NCBI GenBank assembly: GCA_030710605.1
Contig: CP092863.1
Location: 117,349,072-117,413,071 of the forward strand
From: Cordylochernes scorpioides
Taxonomy: Eukaryota; Arthropoda; Arachnida; Pseudoscorpiones; Chernetidae
Length of the DNA: 64,000 nucleotides
Reading direction: 5' to 3'
The first letter of the stretch is position 1. Every line of letters starts with the position of its first letter. The position numbers were made by a program, and so were the translations under genes. Below, one piece after another: positions 42,125 to 53,660 of the stretch. The notes beneath the pieces are model-generated. The model was not told where the DNA came from. It saw only the letters and a list, made by a program, of their open reading frames with translations, and made no database searches.

Positions 42125-43830
42125 GGATCTTGGAGATCGAACTCTGAAATGGATCTTAGAGACACAGTTATAAACCTGATTCCTACAAATACGAGGCACA
42201 GTTGGGATGGTTCTAAACCTGAAGCCTACAAATACGAGGCCCAGTTGGAATGGTTCTAAAACCTGAAGCCTACAAATACGAGGCAGGGTTGGGAAAGTTT
42301 GAAACCTGGAACCTACAAATACGAGGCTCAGTTGGGATGGTTCTAAACCTGAAGCCTACAAAGACGAAACACAGTTGGGATGGTTCTAAACCTGAAGCCT
42401 ACATATACGAGGCACAGTTGGGATGGTTCTAAACCTGAAACCTACAAATACGAGACACAGTTGGGATGGTTCTAAACCTGAAGCCTACAAATACGAGGCC
42501 CAGTTGGAATGGTTCTAAAACCTGAAGCCTACAAATACGAGGCACAGTTGGGAAAGTTTGAAACCTGAAGCCATACGAGGCTCAGTTGGGATGGTTCTAA
42601 ACCTGAAGCCTACAAAGACGAAACACAGTTGGGATGGTTCTAAACCTGAAGCCTACAAATACGAGGCACAGTTGGGATGGTTCTAAACCTGAAACCTACA
42701 AATACGAGGCTCAGTTGGGATGGTTCTAAACCTGAAGCCTACAAAGACGAAACACAGTTGGGATGGTTCTAAACCTGAAGCCTACAAATACGAGGCACAG
42801 TTGGGATGGTTCTAAACCTGAAACCTACAAATACGAGGCACAGTTGGGATGGTTCTAAACCTGAAGCCTACAAATACGAGGCACAGTTGGGATGGTTCTA
42901 AACCTGAAACCTACAAATACGAGGCTCAGTTGGGATGGTTCTAAACCTGAAGCCTACAAAGACGAAACACAGTTGGGATGGTTCTAAACCTGAAGCTACA
43001 AATACGAGGCACAGTTGGGATGGTTCTAAACCTGAAACCTACAAATACGAGACACAGTTGGGATGGTTCTAAAGGCCACAAAGACGAGGTACAGTTGGGA
43101 TGGTTCTAAACCTGAAACCTACAAATACGAGGCACAGCTGGGATGGTTCTAAACCTGAAACCTACAAATACGAGACACAGTTGGGATGGTTCTAAACCTG
43201 AAACCTACAAATACGAGACACAGTTGGGATGGTTCTAAACCTGAAACCTACAAATACGAGACACAGTTGGGATGGTTCTAAACCTGAAGCCTACAAATAC
43301 GAGGCACAGCTGGGATGGTTCTAAACCTGAAACCTACAAATACGAGACACAGTTGGGATGGTTCTAAACCTGAAACCTACAAATACGAGACACAGTTGGG
43401 ATGGTTCTAAACCTGAAACCTACAAATACGAGACACAGTTGGGATGGTTCTAAACCTGAAACCTACAAATACGAGACACAGTTGGGATGGTTCTAAACCT
43501 GAATCCTACAAATACGAGACACAGTTGGGATGGTTCTAAACCTGAAACCTACAAATACGAGACACAGTTGGGATGGTTCTAAACCTGAAACCTACAAATA
43601 CGAGACACAGTTGGGATGGTTCTAAACCTGAAACCTACAAATACGAGACACAGTTGGGATGGTTCTAAACCTGAAGCCTACAAATACGAGACACAGTTGG
43701 GATGGTTCTAAACCTGAAGCCTACAAATACGAGGCACAGCTGGGATGGTTCTAAAGGCCACAAAGACGAGGTACAGTTGGGATGGTTCTAAAGGCCACAA
43801 AGACGAGTTGGGAAAGTTTGAAACCCGAAG
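42125..43830. repeat. 43-bp minisatellite, about 40 copies
   Basis: Unit CCTGAAACCTACAAATACGA plus GACACAGTTGGGATGGTTCT and AAA. Variants include AAGCC/AAACC, GAGGC/GAGAC, AAAGACGAAAC and the shortened AAAGGCCACAAAGACGAGG at both 43,072 and 43,754. The right half (43,130-43,680) is dominated by the GAGAC type, showing local homogenisation. A higher-order group of several units repeats at 42,560-42,980. Since 43 is not a multiple of three, no long frame results. Confidence 0.95.
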
Positions 43831-44183
43831 CCCCACATTGTGAGTAAACACGGGGAATTGAAGCGGAGCGAAAGAAAACAAACAGCAGTAGAGAGAGACA
43901 CAATGGGACAGAAGGAGGTCACAATTAGCGGACATCTTTATTGCCGATTGATGAGGTTCCATCACACGCTGTAACATCTCTCTCTGTCTCCATCCACATA
44001 GCTTTTATTCCTAGTACACGTGGTACAGGCCATGAAAATAATGGTTTTCGCATATTGATTTCTTGAAAAAAGCCATGGTCCACCTGTGCTGTGTGAGCAG
44101 AAGAGCTTAAATTGACTTGTTCTATTATATGTATCTTCCATATGTAAATACCTGTTTTCTTTTCTCTTTTCGCTCTCCACTTC
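43831..44183. other. No gene recognised
   Basis: Short minus-strand frames (75-91 codons, 43,925-44,200) without recognisable domains. The segment directly precedes the LINE family F tail and could be part of that element, but the copy at 2,062 does not extend this far. Confidence 0.5.
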
Positions 44184-44375
44184 TCCCACCCATATTTCAA
44201 AAAAATATTTTCTTATTTTCCATAGGATTATTCAAATAATAATCTGTATATATTTACCATGTGTATATAATCTTTCTCCATTTTTACCCCTTTGTATATT
44301 TCCCACTTTCATGGGTTTCTCCGTCTTGTAACCCCAAGGAGAATCCTCTGTAAGACCTGTGTGTCTTAATAAAGG

Positions 44376-44406
<31 letters not shown>

Positions 44407-44412
44407 TGTGTG
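44184..44412 (+). mobile_element. LINE family F 3' end (copy 4) with (TG)n tail
   Basis: CCCACCCATATTT, then ATAATCTTTCTCCATTTTTA, GGGTTTCTCCGTCTTGTAAC, GACCTGTGTGTCTTAATAAA and a TG repeat of ~12 units. Near-identical to 2,062-2,285 (minus). The high identity makes this one of the younger families in the window. Confidence 0.8.
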
Positions 44413-44639
44413 GTTTTCGTATATCTATATTATAATATTTTTAAATCCACAGATTATTATTCTGTGATATATTGTATTTATCGTAATATATAACTTATTA
44501 TCATCATTCTGTTGTTGTTGACTTGTAATTTTGGATTTTGCATATACTTCGGTGTAATATAATAAAAGTCATTTAAATAAATAAGGCCTAAAATCTATTT
44601 CTACTTTTTAATCAATCTAAATACACCACAGTGGTGGGT

Positions 44640-44907
44640 AAAAGTTGGCAACTGCTTTTACTGTAAGTACACCACATGTCTACACATGTGAAAAGCAGTT
44701 CGACTTTGCACTTACAAATGTGCCAGAGCCCCGTTTGTTTACTTGCACTCGCTAGTGGGGGTGAACTTTTGCAAGAATCGGGAGCCATTGAAGCCTTTTT
44801 TTTTTTTTTTTTTAGAAAAAAGTGCCCAATGCAGGATTCGATCCCGGGTCGTAGCGGTCAAAAACCAACAGTTTAGAGCACCCTTCCACTAACCCCCCAT
44901 CCACACA
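44640..44907 (-). mobile_element. tRNA-derived SINE (copy 2)
   Basis: On the minus strand a tRNA-like head with A-box-like GGTTAGTGGAAGGG and B-box-like CCCGGGATCGAATCC lies 5' of the shared body (ATGGCTCCCGATTCTTGC, AGTGCAAGTAAACAAACG, CACATTTGTAAGTGC). The 3' end is GTGTACTTACAGTAAAAGCA. A T16 stretch separates head and body. This is the copy with the best preserved pol III boxes. Confidence 0.8.
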
Positions 44908-44982
44908 GTACCTGACCGAAACTACAAACAGCCAATACCGCTGTTGACAACATACACTATAGACAATTGACAATTGAAACTA

Positions 44983-45261
44983 CACCTATCCCCCGATTTA
45001 CACGTTAGTTGTTTTACACGTTTTCGCTTCTACACGGTTTTCCAAATAAGTTTTATTTTTTTGCTTTATCGCACTATACTAAATGCTACTGTGATTGAAC
45101 ACATGCGCTGTGTACACATCTCACGAGGAATCCCGAGCTTATGTGCTGACTACATATTTTAACCTGTCAATGCATTTTATTTTTATTTCTGTGTACACCT
45201 ATCCCCCGATTTACACGTTTTTCTCAGGAACGTATCTACTGTGTAAATCGGGGTATAGGTG
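44983..45261. mobile_element. TA-flanked MITE with CACCTATCCCCCGATTTACAC ends
   Basis: Left end CACCTATCCCCCGATTTACA; right end GTGTAAATCGGGGTATAGGT, both flanked by TA. A second left end lies inside at 45,196, giving a nested ~66-base version. No transposase; TA target suggests Tc1/mariner/pogo. Confidence 0.8.
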
Positions 45262-45469
45262 TATTTTTAAAAAAATATCTTTTTTTGGTTTGAAGTAGGT
45301 TTGGAAGTAATATAACCACATTAACCGATGATTTATTTAACTCCCAAAGTTTCAGTGACTTGCTGTCACTCTCTTCAAAGGAATGATTGTTTTGAATCCT
45401 AGTTCTACTTATATACATACCTTATTTCCTAGAGATATATTAAGGTGGGTATTAAGGTAAGGTATTAAG

Positions 45470-45660
45470 GTGGACGCTTTTCAGTTTGCCAAAGCTGGTA
45501 TTGTGGCTTTGTTACCGACCCGAGGCCGCTAGTTGCGGCGACGGTCAATAGATGACGTCTGGTTTTAGACGTCTATTTTGACGGGAGAGGCGACCCTTGT
45601 CTCTTTAGATCAATTTCCTCCGGCAAAATTTCCATCTATATTTATATATAAGTAGAAATA
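45470..45660. mobile_element. GGGCGCC-type repeat, diverged copy
   Basis: GACGGGAGAGGCGACCCTTG followed by CAATTTCCTCCGGCAAAATT, as at 17,333. CGACCCGAGGCCGCTAG and the rest of the interior match the same element in reverse order. The left end is missing. Confidence 0.6.
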
Positions 45661-46129
45661 AGATTCAAAATAAACATTCTCCTGAGAAGAGTAGCAGCGA
45701 GTCATTGTAACGTCGGGAATATATTGTTACAGAAAAAAAAAGATAAAATAAATAAATGGTAATATATAATAAAGGGGTAAATAAAATTTAGGGAAATATA
45801 TACATTTGTATATTCGAAAAAGCGAAAATTAGGGCAAAGAATTTCGTTATTTTGAGGCGTTGCGAGCTTTCGTAGCTTCCTTATTTACGAAAGATTGATC
45901 TAGTCACGACAGGCCAGATTGGACTATATCTTATTTTGAGCCACACACTAATCAAGTTTCTCATCAATTATTATCCCAGCCTTGATGAGTAGTAGCAATT
46001 CTGCCATACTGAAATTTCAGGCAAAACTTCCTTCATTTGTATTTAGCATCGTTATCTGTTCAGTTGCGATCATTTTCAAATTTCAGGAAAAAAAAGTTTA
46101 AACAGACCAAAACAAAGATAGATATATAT
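45661..46129. other. No gene recognised
   Basis: AT-rich with a short GC patch; no frame or element ends identified. Confidence 0.5.
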
Positions 46130-46335
46130 TAGGAAAAAGGCATCTCCTGATCGTGCAACAAAAAAAATTTCTGATGGCTTACGCCATCTGTCGGAATAAA
46201 TATCAACTAATAGTTAATTTTTTTATTATTCCAGATTTGGTCAAGAATATCAAAAATAGCTAACCACGTACGCGTTTCGGGCTGTTGGCCTTCATCAGCG
46301 TGGTGAAAACTATACCTTAACGACTAAAAAAGTTG
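46130..46335. mobile_element. MITE family M1, left part
   Basis: AAAAAGGCATCTCCTGATCG, GGCTTACGCCATCTGTCGGA, AATAAATATCAACTAATAGT, then TAACCACGTACGCGTTTCGG and TTGGCCTTCATCAGCGTGG. The right arm is missing. The interior is shared with family M2, so M1 and M2 are related. Confidence 0.7.
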
Positions 46336-46976
46336 GTCTTTAGGGCATTCTGAAAAATCATAAAACAGGTATTGTTTACAACATAGGTTATATTTGATTA
46401 TAAAAAGTGAAATTTTCAAAACACAAGCCACATTAGATTCGGTAAACCTTGGAGATGCGCAGAGAAGAGAGGGAAAAATGTCGTATTTCCTCCTCTAAAA
46501 TTAAAAACAATTTCCAAACACCAACATTATTTCCCCAAACTTCAAGGTCCTCCGTGAGCTTCAATTTTTGTTCTTTCTTCTCCGTTTCCTGTCAAATTTT
46601 CCCCTCACATCGCCCGTGTCGGAGCCACATGGGTCCAAGTTTTGGGGAGGAATGGACATCTTGGCAAAGTAAATAGACTAATATGCAAATATGATTTGTA
46701 TTTCTGAAGTCACACGTAAATACAAGTATAGGTAGAGGTCTATCTACTTGTATAGGTCCGTTTATAGGTATCGAATAATGTCTTCTTCATTTTCCAATTT
46801 CTCTTTGTCCTCTATTCTTTTCACCAATTTATTTCTTTCCTTCTTTATGACTTTTTTTTTTTTTACCTTTTATTGAATTTTATCATCAATTTTGAATCAC
46901 ATTCTAATCTCCATTTTGTGTGAAGTCACATATTTAAAAAAAAAATAAAAATAATAATAATTTTACTTCATTTATA

Positions 46977-47208
46977 AATTGGTCGGTAAAGGAGTGGTTT
47001 TTCGACAGCAATGATCCAGGATCGAATCCCGCGTTGGACACTTTTTATTTTTTCTGAAGAATAAATTACTCTAAATGGCTCCCAATTCTTGCAAAAGTCC
47101 AACCCAAGCAGTGAGTGCAAATAACCAAACGGGGTTCTGGAAAACTTGTAAGTGTGAAAGTCGAACTGCGCTTTCTGTATGTGTAAACATGTGGTGTTCA
47201 GGAGGTTT
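46977..47208 (+). mobile_element. tRNA-derived SINE (copy 3)
   Basis: Head with GGTCGGTAAAGGAGTGG (A-box region) and CCAGGATCGAATCCCGCG (B-box region), then body ATGGCTCCCAATTCTTGC, AGTGAGTGCAAATAACCAAA, GTCGAACTGCGCTTTCTG and end AACATGTGGTGT. The head and body order match copy 2. Confidence 0.8.
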
Positions 47209-47283
47209 CTTTAGATTACCAATTTTCTAGAGCGTTTTATTTAAACTAATGGTTGATTTTTTATTATTTCATAATTGGTATTA

Positions 47284-47448
47284 CAGTAAAACCTCCATGA
47301 GAAGACACCTCTCTATAAAGGACAGTTTTCATAGGTAAAATTCCCATTTTTACTATTTAGCAACTCTTCAGTAAGAGGACACTTCTCTGTTAAGGACACT
47401 TTGGCTCTGTAATTAGGTGTTGTCCTTTACAGGGAGGTTGTTCTACTG
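47284..47448. mobile_element. Pogo-type MITE, 165 bp
   Basis: Ends CAGTAAAACCTCCATGAG and GGGAGGTTGTTCTACTG, flanked by TA on both sides. The interior repeats AGGACACTTCTCTGTTAAGG. Distinct from the 20,273 element but with the same CAGT-AACCT end type. Confidence 0.85.
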
Positions 47449-47459
47449 TATATATAGAA

Positions 47460-47600
47460 TATTTACAGAATTGATTAATAAAGAAAGGTATTTAGCATTA
47501 ATTCTGGAATAATTCAAAATCAACAATTAGTTGATATTTATTCCGACAGATGGCGCAAACTATCAGAAACTTTTAGTTACACGATAAGTTGATGCCTATA
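47460..47600. mobile_element. MITE family M1, right half
   Basis: TTCTGGAATAATTCAAAATC, TTGATATTTATTCCGACAGA, TGGCGCAAACTATCAG and ACGATAAGTTGATGCC. The left half is absent. Confidence 0.7.
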
Positions 47601-47754
47601 TTATTAAGTAAGACTGCTAAGCGCTCATAAACAGATTGGTCTGGGTAAATCTGAGGAAAAGAAAGAAACAAAATAAACAGAAGAAAACACTTGTATTTAC
47701 ATATGATACATGTATACATAAGCTTTTACTATATAAAGTTAATTTATAATACAA

Positions 47755-48015
47755 TATAATACGGCTGTGATTATAGAACGACGTTTAACAAGTTTTACAG
47801 CAAATGTTTCTTTTTACAGAACGAAAAATCGTAGCTTTTATTTTTCTTCATTACTCTTCACAATTCATCCTTTCATATTTCATCCCTAAGGATAGGAATA
47901 GTCTTTATTTATTCTTAAAATAATTAAAATTACGATTTTTTCATTCTGTAAAAAGAAACATTTGTGGTAAAACTTATTAAAGGTCGTTCTATAAGCTTTT
48001 ACTGCGATCTTTCGT
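47755..48015. mobile_element. Palindromic MITE-like element
   Basis: Arms of about 80 bases: TAGAACGACGTTTAACAAGT, TTTACAG, AAATGTTTCTTTTTACAGAA against TTCTGTAAAAAGAAACATTT and AAACTTATTAAAGGTCGTTC. No coding sequence; boundaries approximate. Confidence 0.7.
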
Positions 48016-48479
48016 CTTATTACAAATTCCTCAGTTGAAGAATGAAGGTTATATACACAATTGGTGATAGAATTCTCTCTTAATTTGAGTTATCTATCAG
48101 TGATATTGAGTGAAAATATCAGTTATCCAGGGAAAATTATCGTTATAAAGTATTGTTATACCATGTTTTCTCCTAGAAAAGGCCGTTCGTGCCTGAAAGC
48201 TAGAGAATAAAAAAAGGTTTTGAAAAGACACTTTTCCCTGAAGGTCTGATATTGTTACTCAATATTGATACAAGAAAATATTTTATTGAATTGGACCAGA
48301 GTGAGTTAGTGACATCCAGGATGGTCAAGTATAGAACGACAGCAGCTATATCGGGAAACGCCATCTGGGGCGGACGGCAAGGAAAGACGTGGCTAGTCCG
48401 CCATAATCACAGGTAACCTAGTTAGTGTTGATGGTGGGGATGGAAGGATATCTCGACTCACTGCTGTGGGACATATACA

Positions 48480-48745
48480 AGTTGACATGTTATCATTCTA
48501 TCTGTGGGGGGTTACCACTACTTCTTGTTTTGTTGAATTCTGTATGGGACTTTGATTCCAGTAAAAGGCTTGTTGCTGCTGTTGTATATAGTCACAGTGT
48601 GTAGAAAATACTATACTATACCTACTACATATAGGTTTCTCTCTGTATTCTTAGTTCTCTTCTCTTCAATTACTCTGTAAACTGGCGAATCCTTTATAGG
48701 ACGAGAGGTCCTCAATAAAGGCTTTTGTTGTTGTTGTTGTTGAAT
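48480..48745 (+). mobile_element. LINE 3' end with (TTG)n tail
   Basis: GGACGAGAGGTCCTCAATAA, AGGCTTTTGTTGTTGTTG: a poly(A)-signal-like AATAAA directly before a TTG repeat, with ~200 bases of UTR-like sequence before. Related in layout to families A and F; no ORF recognised. Confidence 0.6.
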
Positions 48746-48811
48746 TCATGACGTTGAATATATATATATTTTTTGGGGGGGATAAAAGAAATCAGTTCCT
48801 AAATCACTTTA

Positions 48812-48955
48812 TTAGGTACCGCTCAACAAGAACAACCTAGTTTATGATAATTACAACAATGAATGTGAAGGTTATTCACATATTAAACAAAATGTTAACG
48901 TGGGATTCAATCCCAGTTCATGACCGTCGGGAATCGAGGGTATAAAAGAATATAT
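48812..48955. mobile_element. tRNA-like dispersed repeat (copy 2)
   Basis: TTAGGTACCGCTCAACAAGA, AAGGTTATTCACATATTAAA, GTGGGATTCAATCCCAGTTC, GTCGGGAATCGAGGGT. Same unit as 5,795-5,955. Confidence 0.5.
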
Positions 48956-49069
48956 ACAGTATAGAGCTTTCATATTACAAATGTTTAAAGGGAGAGGTGC
49001 CATTTTTGTTACATATATGTGTGAAAAATAAAATAATAAAGGTCGGGAATTTCTATTAAAAACATAAAA

Positions 49070-49428
49070 GACATATTCTAACCACGCTTACATGATAATT
49101 TTAGATGGCAGAGCGCCATGTAGTGGAACAAAAATCAACTAAACATTGATTTTTAACTTATTCCATGATATTTCTTGATTTCTCAGGAATCCTCTTGGAC
49201 CAAATTTTTGGTCGTTGAGGTACAGTCTGCACCACGCTGACGAGGGTCAACAACCCGAAAAGCGTACGTGGTTGGCTTGTCTTGATTTATCAAGAAAATG
49301 GGTTGGTCAAATATAACGGAACAAGTTGAATACTAACTTAAAAACTACACCAACGTGTAGTTGGTTTTTGTTCCACTAGATGGCGCTCTGCCATCTAAAA
49401 ATGCTCATGTAACCGGTCAGGATATGCC
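49070..49428. mobile_element. MITE family M2, complete copy
   Basis: The inverted arms (~65 bases) run ACATATTCTAACCACGCTTA, TTTTAGATGGCAGAGCGCCA against TGGCGCTCTGCCATCTAAAA, ATGTAACCGGTCAGGATATG. Interior GCTGACGAGGGTCAACAACC and AAGCGTACGTGGTTGGCTTG. Reference copy for the family. Confidence 0.85.
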
Positions 49429-51504
49429 CCCCCCCCCCTTTTTTTTTTCCTCTAAATATCAACACCTGATCATTTTTCGTATTTTTTTCCCACATACACT
49501 TGCGTAAATTTTCGCTTTTCATTATTTTTTCATGAAACAGTTTGCTTAGGGGGCTTTTAATTTGTAAAACTTACAGTTTTTTTTTAATAAGTTATTCAAA
49601 GGGGCATTGTGTAGGCAATGTTTGAAGTTAACATTTAAAAGAAAGGAGAGTAGATCAGAGGTGTATGTCTCCTTGGCAGACAGGTACATTGAGATGTAGT
49701 ACCTTGGTATCACTAGAGGACAGCTAGGTGATTAAGCCTAGTTGACATCAACATAGCTGGTACAGCCCTGTACGAAGGGTGCCGCCGACCTTGCGGACGC
49801 CATGCGTCAAAGCGTACTACAAAGGACGTCTTGCTCAGTCAAGCAATACGCACCCACTGTCTGCCTATCTGGGACAGTTACTCCATGTCTTCTATCACCG
49901 CCCAGCTGGCGTACAATTGTGGAGTGAAACCTCTCACACTTCACAGATTTCTTGGCTACCACTGATTCAGCCAACTTTACCAAACTGGTGTATAGTGGGA
50001 CGGCTACAAAAAGACATGACAAATTACGGGTTATCACACAAAAATGCAATATACTAGGACCTAAAGTAAGAGTAACTTAATGTTGGAATATTACACAGAG
50101 TAACAATGGCTATAGATGAGCTCGTGTTTGAAAAGGAACTTGTATATAATAATTATTGTTTTGTTGTTTTCACGTATGCATATATACCAAGATTTGTTTT
50201 GTATAATTGCTATTAATAATAAATAAAATGTAAAGTTAAATTGGTTACGTCCTTCTTACTTACTTTAATTACACTTAACACATAGAAAAGCGTACACTCA
50301 AGAGTATAACAACAACAATAAAAAAAATAGGTAAATAGAAACTCACGATTTGTTAAATAAAGTCACTGAAACGTCTGGAATTAAATAAATTATTGGTTGA
50401 TAAAGTTATAAATTCTCAGTAAAAAAACACACTTAAGTTATCCGTTTTCGAAACGCTAAATCGAACGAAAATTCGGCTTGTTTTGTGTGTCAGTAAGGTT
50501 GCTTAAAATCGAAAGAATGTTGTCCCCGAGTATATAAAAAGGATCTTCTAACAATTCAGATCATTATAACTTATAACCATTCAAGATAGAATCAAGTCTA
50601 AAGATCTAAATCAGAACATGGAGTCCCCTAAATTATAACAAAACGTGGAGTCTTAAATTAGAACGCCTACAGCACATGAAGCCACTATGTATCTGACATA
50701 GCAATAGTCTACCAGAGATGGTAGCCGCCATAACAAAAGCCATAATCTTCCAAGTTACGATGAAAACTAAATCAATTGAGACGAAGCCATAAAAAAGAGA
50801 AGAATGGAGACTGGAATAACCAACCAACTCAATGGGGCCGGCCGGCCATCAGCAGAGAATAAGAAAGTGTGTCAAACGTGAAGTCTTTCAAAGCACCCTT
50901 CCTTCATCAGCATGCGTGTGCATACAGTTGGGTAATTGGCAAACCCATCCTTAGTCTACTACCAAGGGATGCTGCCATAGGAATCTTGGTAGTTCATCCA
51001 TCGAGGTTTACCATGTCCATAATTGATGATGAATATCGATGCCTTAAATCATCATCATCTCCCAGAATAGCTAAGAGAAAGTAGGTCATGTTAATTTTAT
51101 GGAAAATAAGTTCCTTGGTTCTTCCATTTCAGGTTTATGATGAGTTACATCAATAAGGTGGAATGTCAAAGATTGGCATAGATTTTTGACTGCCCTATTT
51201 ATTGTCTTTCTCTTCCTATTTAGAATCTATGTTTATAACGTTGTCCCAAAAGTTCGTGTTTTCTTAAAACGTTGTTTTTCTTATTACTTGCCGAATAATA
51301 TTATTACGGCAAATACATAATAATACAATTACTTTATACATAATACAGAGACATTATACATAACGGCCAATAATATTGGTATTTCAATTTCTTGCAAGTG
51401 TTTACGAACTTTTGGGACAACCTTGTGATTATAAGGCAATAACGCGTTATCTATATGTAGGAATTGAAAGCATTAAAGCATGAATATTTCTTTTACATAT
51501 AAAC
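49429..51504. other. Mostly unassigned DNA
   Basis: 49,740-50,060 is GC-richer with opposed frames of 80-92 codons, neither with a recognised domain. 50,640-50,830 contains a 64-codon minus frame without motifs. At 51,241-51,260 the mariner-like phrase TTGTCCCAAAAGTTCGTGTT is mirrored by GAACTTTTGGGACAACCTTG at 51,407, so 51,241-51,425 is a small TIR element. The rest shows nothing. Confidence 0.5.
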
Positions 51505-51928
51505 TTCTACTGTCCTTACTGCGCTGAAATATATTTATATGTAATTCTACTGTCTTTGAGACATTTTTTTATGTCCATAGTTTACTTGAATACCATTTCT
51601 AAGATTCTACCCTTCAGTGTAATATTGGGAGGGCTTGGCTCATCAGTAGTTGTCTTTATTGTTTGTGGAAGAGTATTGCTCGATGCAAATATTTATATGT
51701 AATTCTACTGTCCTAAAAGCTTATGTCCATAGTTTGATTGAATACCATTTCTGTGATCCCAACCTTTCAGTGTAGCATATATAAGCAGAATTGTCCTATA
51801 CAATATTAGAGATCTGAAAACGGTCTGGTAAATTAAATTGGCGAAACCGCTGTGAAGGTTCATCACTGATGAGCCAAGCCCTCCTAATATATATATATAT
51901 TTTTAATCGCAGTAAGGAGCGCTAAAAG
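51505..51928. mobile_element. MITE family M4, complete copy
   Basis: Ends TTCTACTGTCCTTACTGCGC and, inverted, TTTTAATCGCAGTAAGGAGC. GGAGGGCTTGGCTCATCAGT is mirrored by CACTGATGAGCCAAGCCCTC. A partial internal duplication repeats TTTATATGTAATTCTACTGT and CATAGTTTGATTGAATACCA. Confidence 0.75.
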
Positions 51929-51979
51929 TTGGCGTATACAACTTTTTCAGTTTGGCGCTACCAAAACTTTAAAATCTCT

Positions 51980-52311
51980 ATCACCCGGCCCGGCGACCTG
52001 TCGCTGGTTCACCGGTACTGGTCCTGCCGCTACATCAGGCCTCTCATCCGAGAGGCTTTTACCATAATCCCCCCTGACCTGCAGGGCTGAGTCCTCGGGC
52101 ATGGCCTAGACGATGACGCCCTGGCTATCCTGGCGTCTGCCAAGACACGCATCTATAGGTACTCCCTCGGCGCGGAACTGAGGAGTGTACAAGAAGACCT
52201 TGTCTGGAGGAGGACTCTCTCAAGGTGGGGAAGCCTTCCTTGCTGAAGACATTTGTACACAACTATATATATACATATATTCCCCATCACTTTATATTCC
52301 CTTTTACTATA
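51980..52311 (+). mobile_element. LINE family E, 5'-truncated 3' end (copy 6, best preserved peptide)
   Basis: The plus strand encodes a C-terminal segment with GLDDDALAILASAKTRIYRY, SLGAELRSVQED and LVWRRTLSRWGSLPC to a stop. One in-frame stop occurs just upstream (after CAGGGC). The 3' UTR runs into the long inverted repeat at 52,314. This copy defines the family signature used for the other fragments. I do not know the clade. Confidence 0.7.
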
Positions 52312-52313
52312 TA

Positions 52314-52707
52314 CAGGGTGATCCAAAAGTCCCGCACAACTTTAAAAATTAATAACTCCGCGAATATTTGCGCTAGAGCAATGCGGTAAACACCATTGTG
52401 TTCAGGATGCAATGGGATTTTTTATGGCAAATAATGTAAAATTCGAAATTGATTTTAGTTACAATTTTATTCGCCAGATGGCGCTCTACCAGAATCAGAG
52501 ATTCAGCGGCCAAATTGTTTGATAAATTGAAAAATATAACTGATCGACACGTATTTTTCCTTTTTGAATACCAGGAAAGAACCCTAATAATATCAAATAA
52601 CAAATTAATAAAACACCACTTCGCCAAAAGTATGAAGAATTGTTTAACGATTTTCAAATACAATCAGAGATATGTAAAATAGGTAAATGCAAATTAAAAC
52701 ATGTAGC
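52314..52707 (+). repeat. Left long terminal inverted repeat
   Basis: CAGGGTGATCCAAAAGTCCC is a standard mariner-family terminus. The arm continues AATGCGGTAAACACCATTGT, CGCCAGATGGCGCTCTACCA and TGTTTAACGATTTTCAAATA to ATGTAGC. A 77-codon frame lies in the arm and a matching one in the right arm, but no function is apparent. Confidence 0.85.
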
Positions 52708-52861
52708 AAAAAGAAAATTTATATTTTAGATACGGTTTGTTTCCGAAGATTATAAATTTCTAATATTTTTAATTCAACTCTCACTCAGTATCGATTATAT
52801 TTATTTTAATTCATTTGAAAAATATGTATCTATCTCTGATAATTATTTTACTCTGGAATGC

Positions 52862-53660
52862 CGTTGTTGTTGTCGTGTCCAATAAAGAGCCTCAGATGTA
52901 CCATGCATCTCCATCACATCAGCAGCAATGTCCACTATCTTGGGTGTGTAAAGCTGCTGCTCTGGGTCTATGTCAAATTTCTGCAAGGCTGCGGCCATTG
53001 CTGGACATGAGAATATGTGGGTAGGTGTAAGTTCCACACCAGGACAATTGTTGCATGCCCTATAGGTCCTTGTGCCATCTGGATGTATTGTCATTCCTTT
53101 ATAGTGTTTTGTTCTAAGTCTTGTTATAGTTTTTGTCATTTTTCTCTCAGAGTTTATTTAGCATTTTGATCTTTTCTTATTTTTTGTTTAATTATCTTGT
53201 ATTCTGACAAAGAATCAGCGTCAAATATTGGCATTTGTTCTTTCCTTTGGCTCAACTTTCTGGCTTCCTTTGCCAATTCAAATGCCATTTCATTACTCCC
53301 GATCCCAGCATGGGCAGGGATCCAATGTAGAATGCAGTTATTCTCCAATGGTGCCAGTTGGGTAAGTAACGAGTGTATTTTCTGTGTGATTTTAGTATTG
53401 CCCTTCTGAATTGCTTCTAGAGCGGATATGGAGTCGCTGTATATTAAAATTCCTTCTGCCTGATGCAGGGATGGTTGGTTAAGGCATACATCAAGGGCTT
53501 TCCAGATAGCTGTCAGTTCACAAGTGAAGTTTGACGAATTCTGTCCTGCTCCTTCTTTGATTTTGATGTTTGTTCCATCTTGCAATATTATGTTAATTCG
53601 GGCCCCTCCATTACTCAGGGTAAGGTCTGAAGATCCATCTGTATATGCTGTTAAAGGGCG
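52862..53660 (-). pseudogene. LINE-A: RNase H domain and C-terminal zinc-knuckle region
   Basis: The minus strand encodes RPLTAYTDGSSDLTLSNGGA (first catalytic Asp in YTDGS), CELTAIWKAL (Glu), LIYSDSISAL (Asp) and HWIPAHAGIGSNEMAFELAK (last His/Asn-type motif): a complete RNase H. A frameshift near 53,145 leads to MTIHPDGTRTYRACNNCPGV and THIFSCPA, a CX2C...HX4C knuckle, ending in GGACACGACAACAACAAC. This is a jockey/I-like LINE end. It may be the missing 3' part of LINE-D (see 59,318-61,790), split by later insertions. Confidence 0.8.

Noticed and set aside
44820-44900. A second tRNA gene
   Set aside because: A- and B-box-like motifs are present but the acceptor and anticodon stems do not pair, and the segment continues into the shared SINE body.
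52449-52682. 77-codon frame in the left inverted arm as a gene
   Set aside because: A similar 89-codon frame exists in the right arm, but conservation is explained by arm identity; no domain, and it overlaps the terminal repeat.
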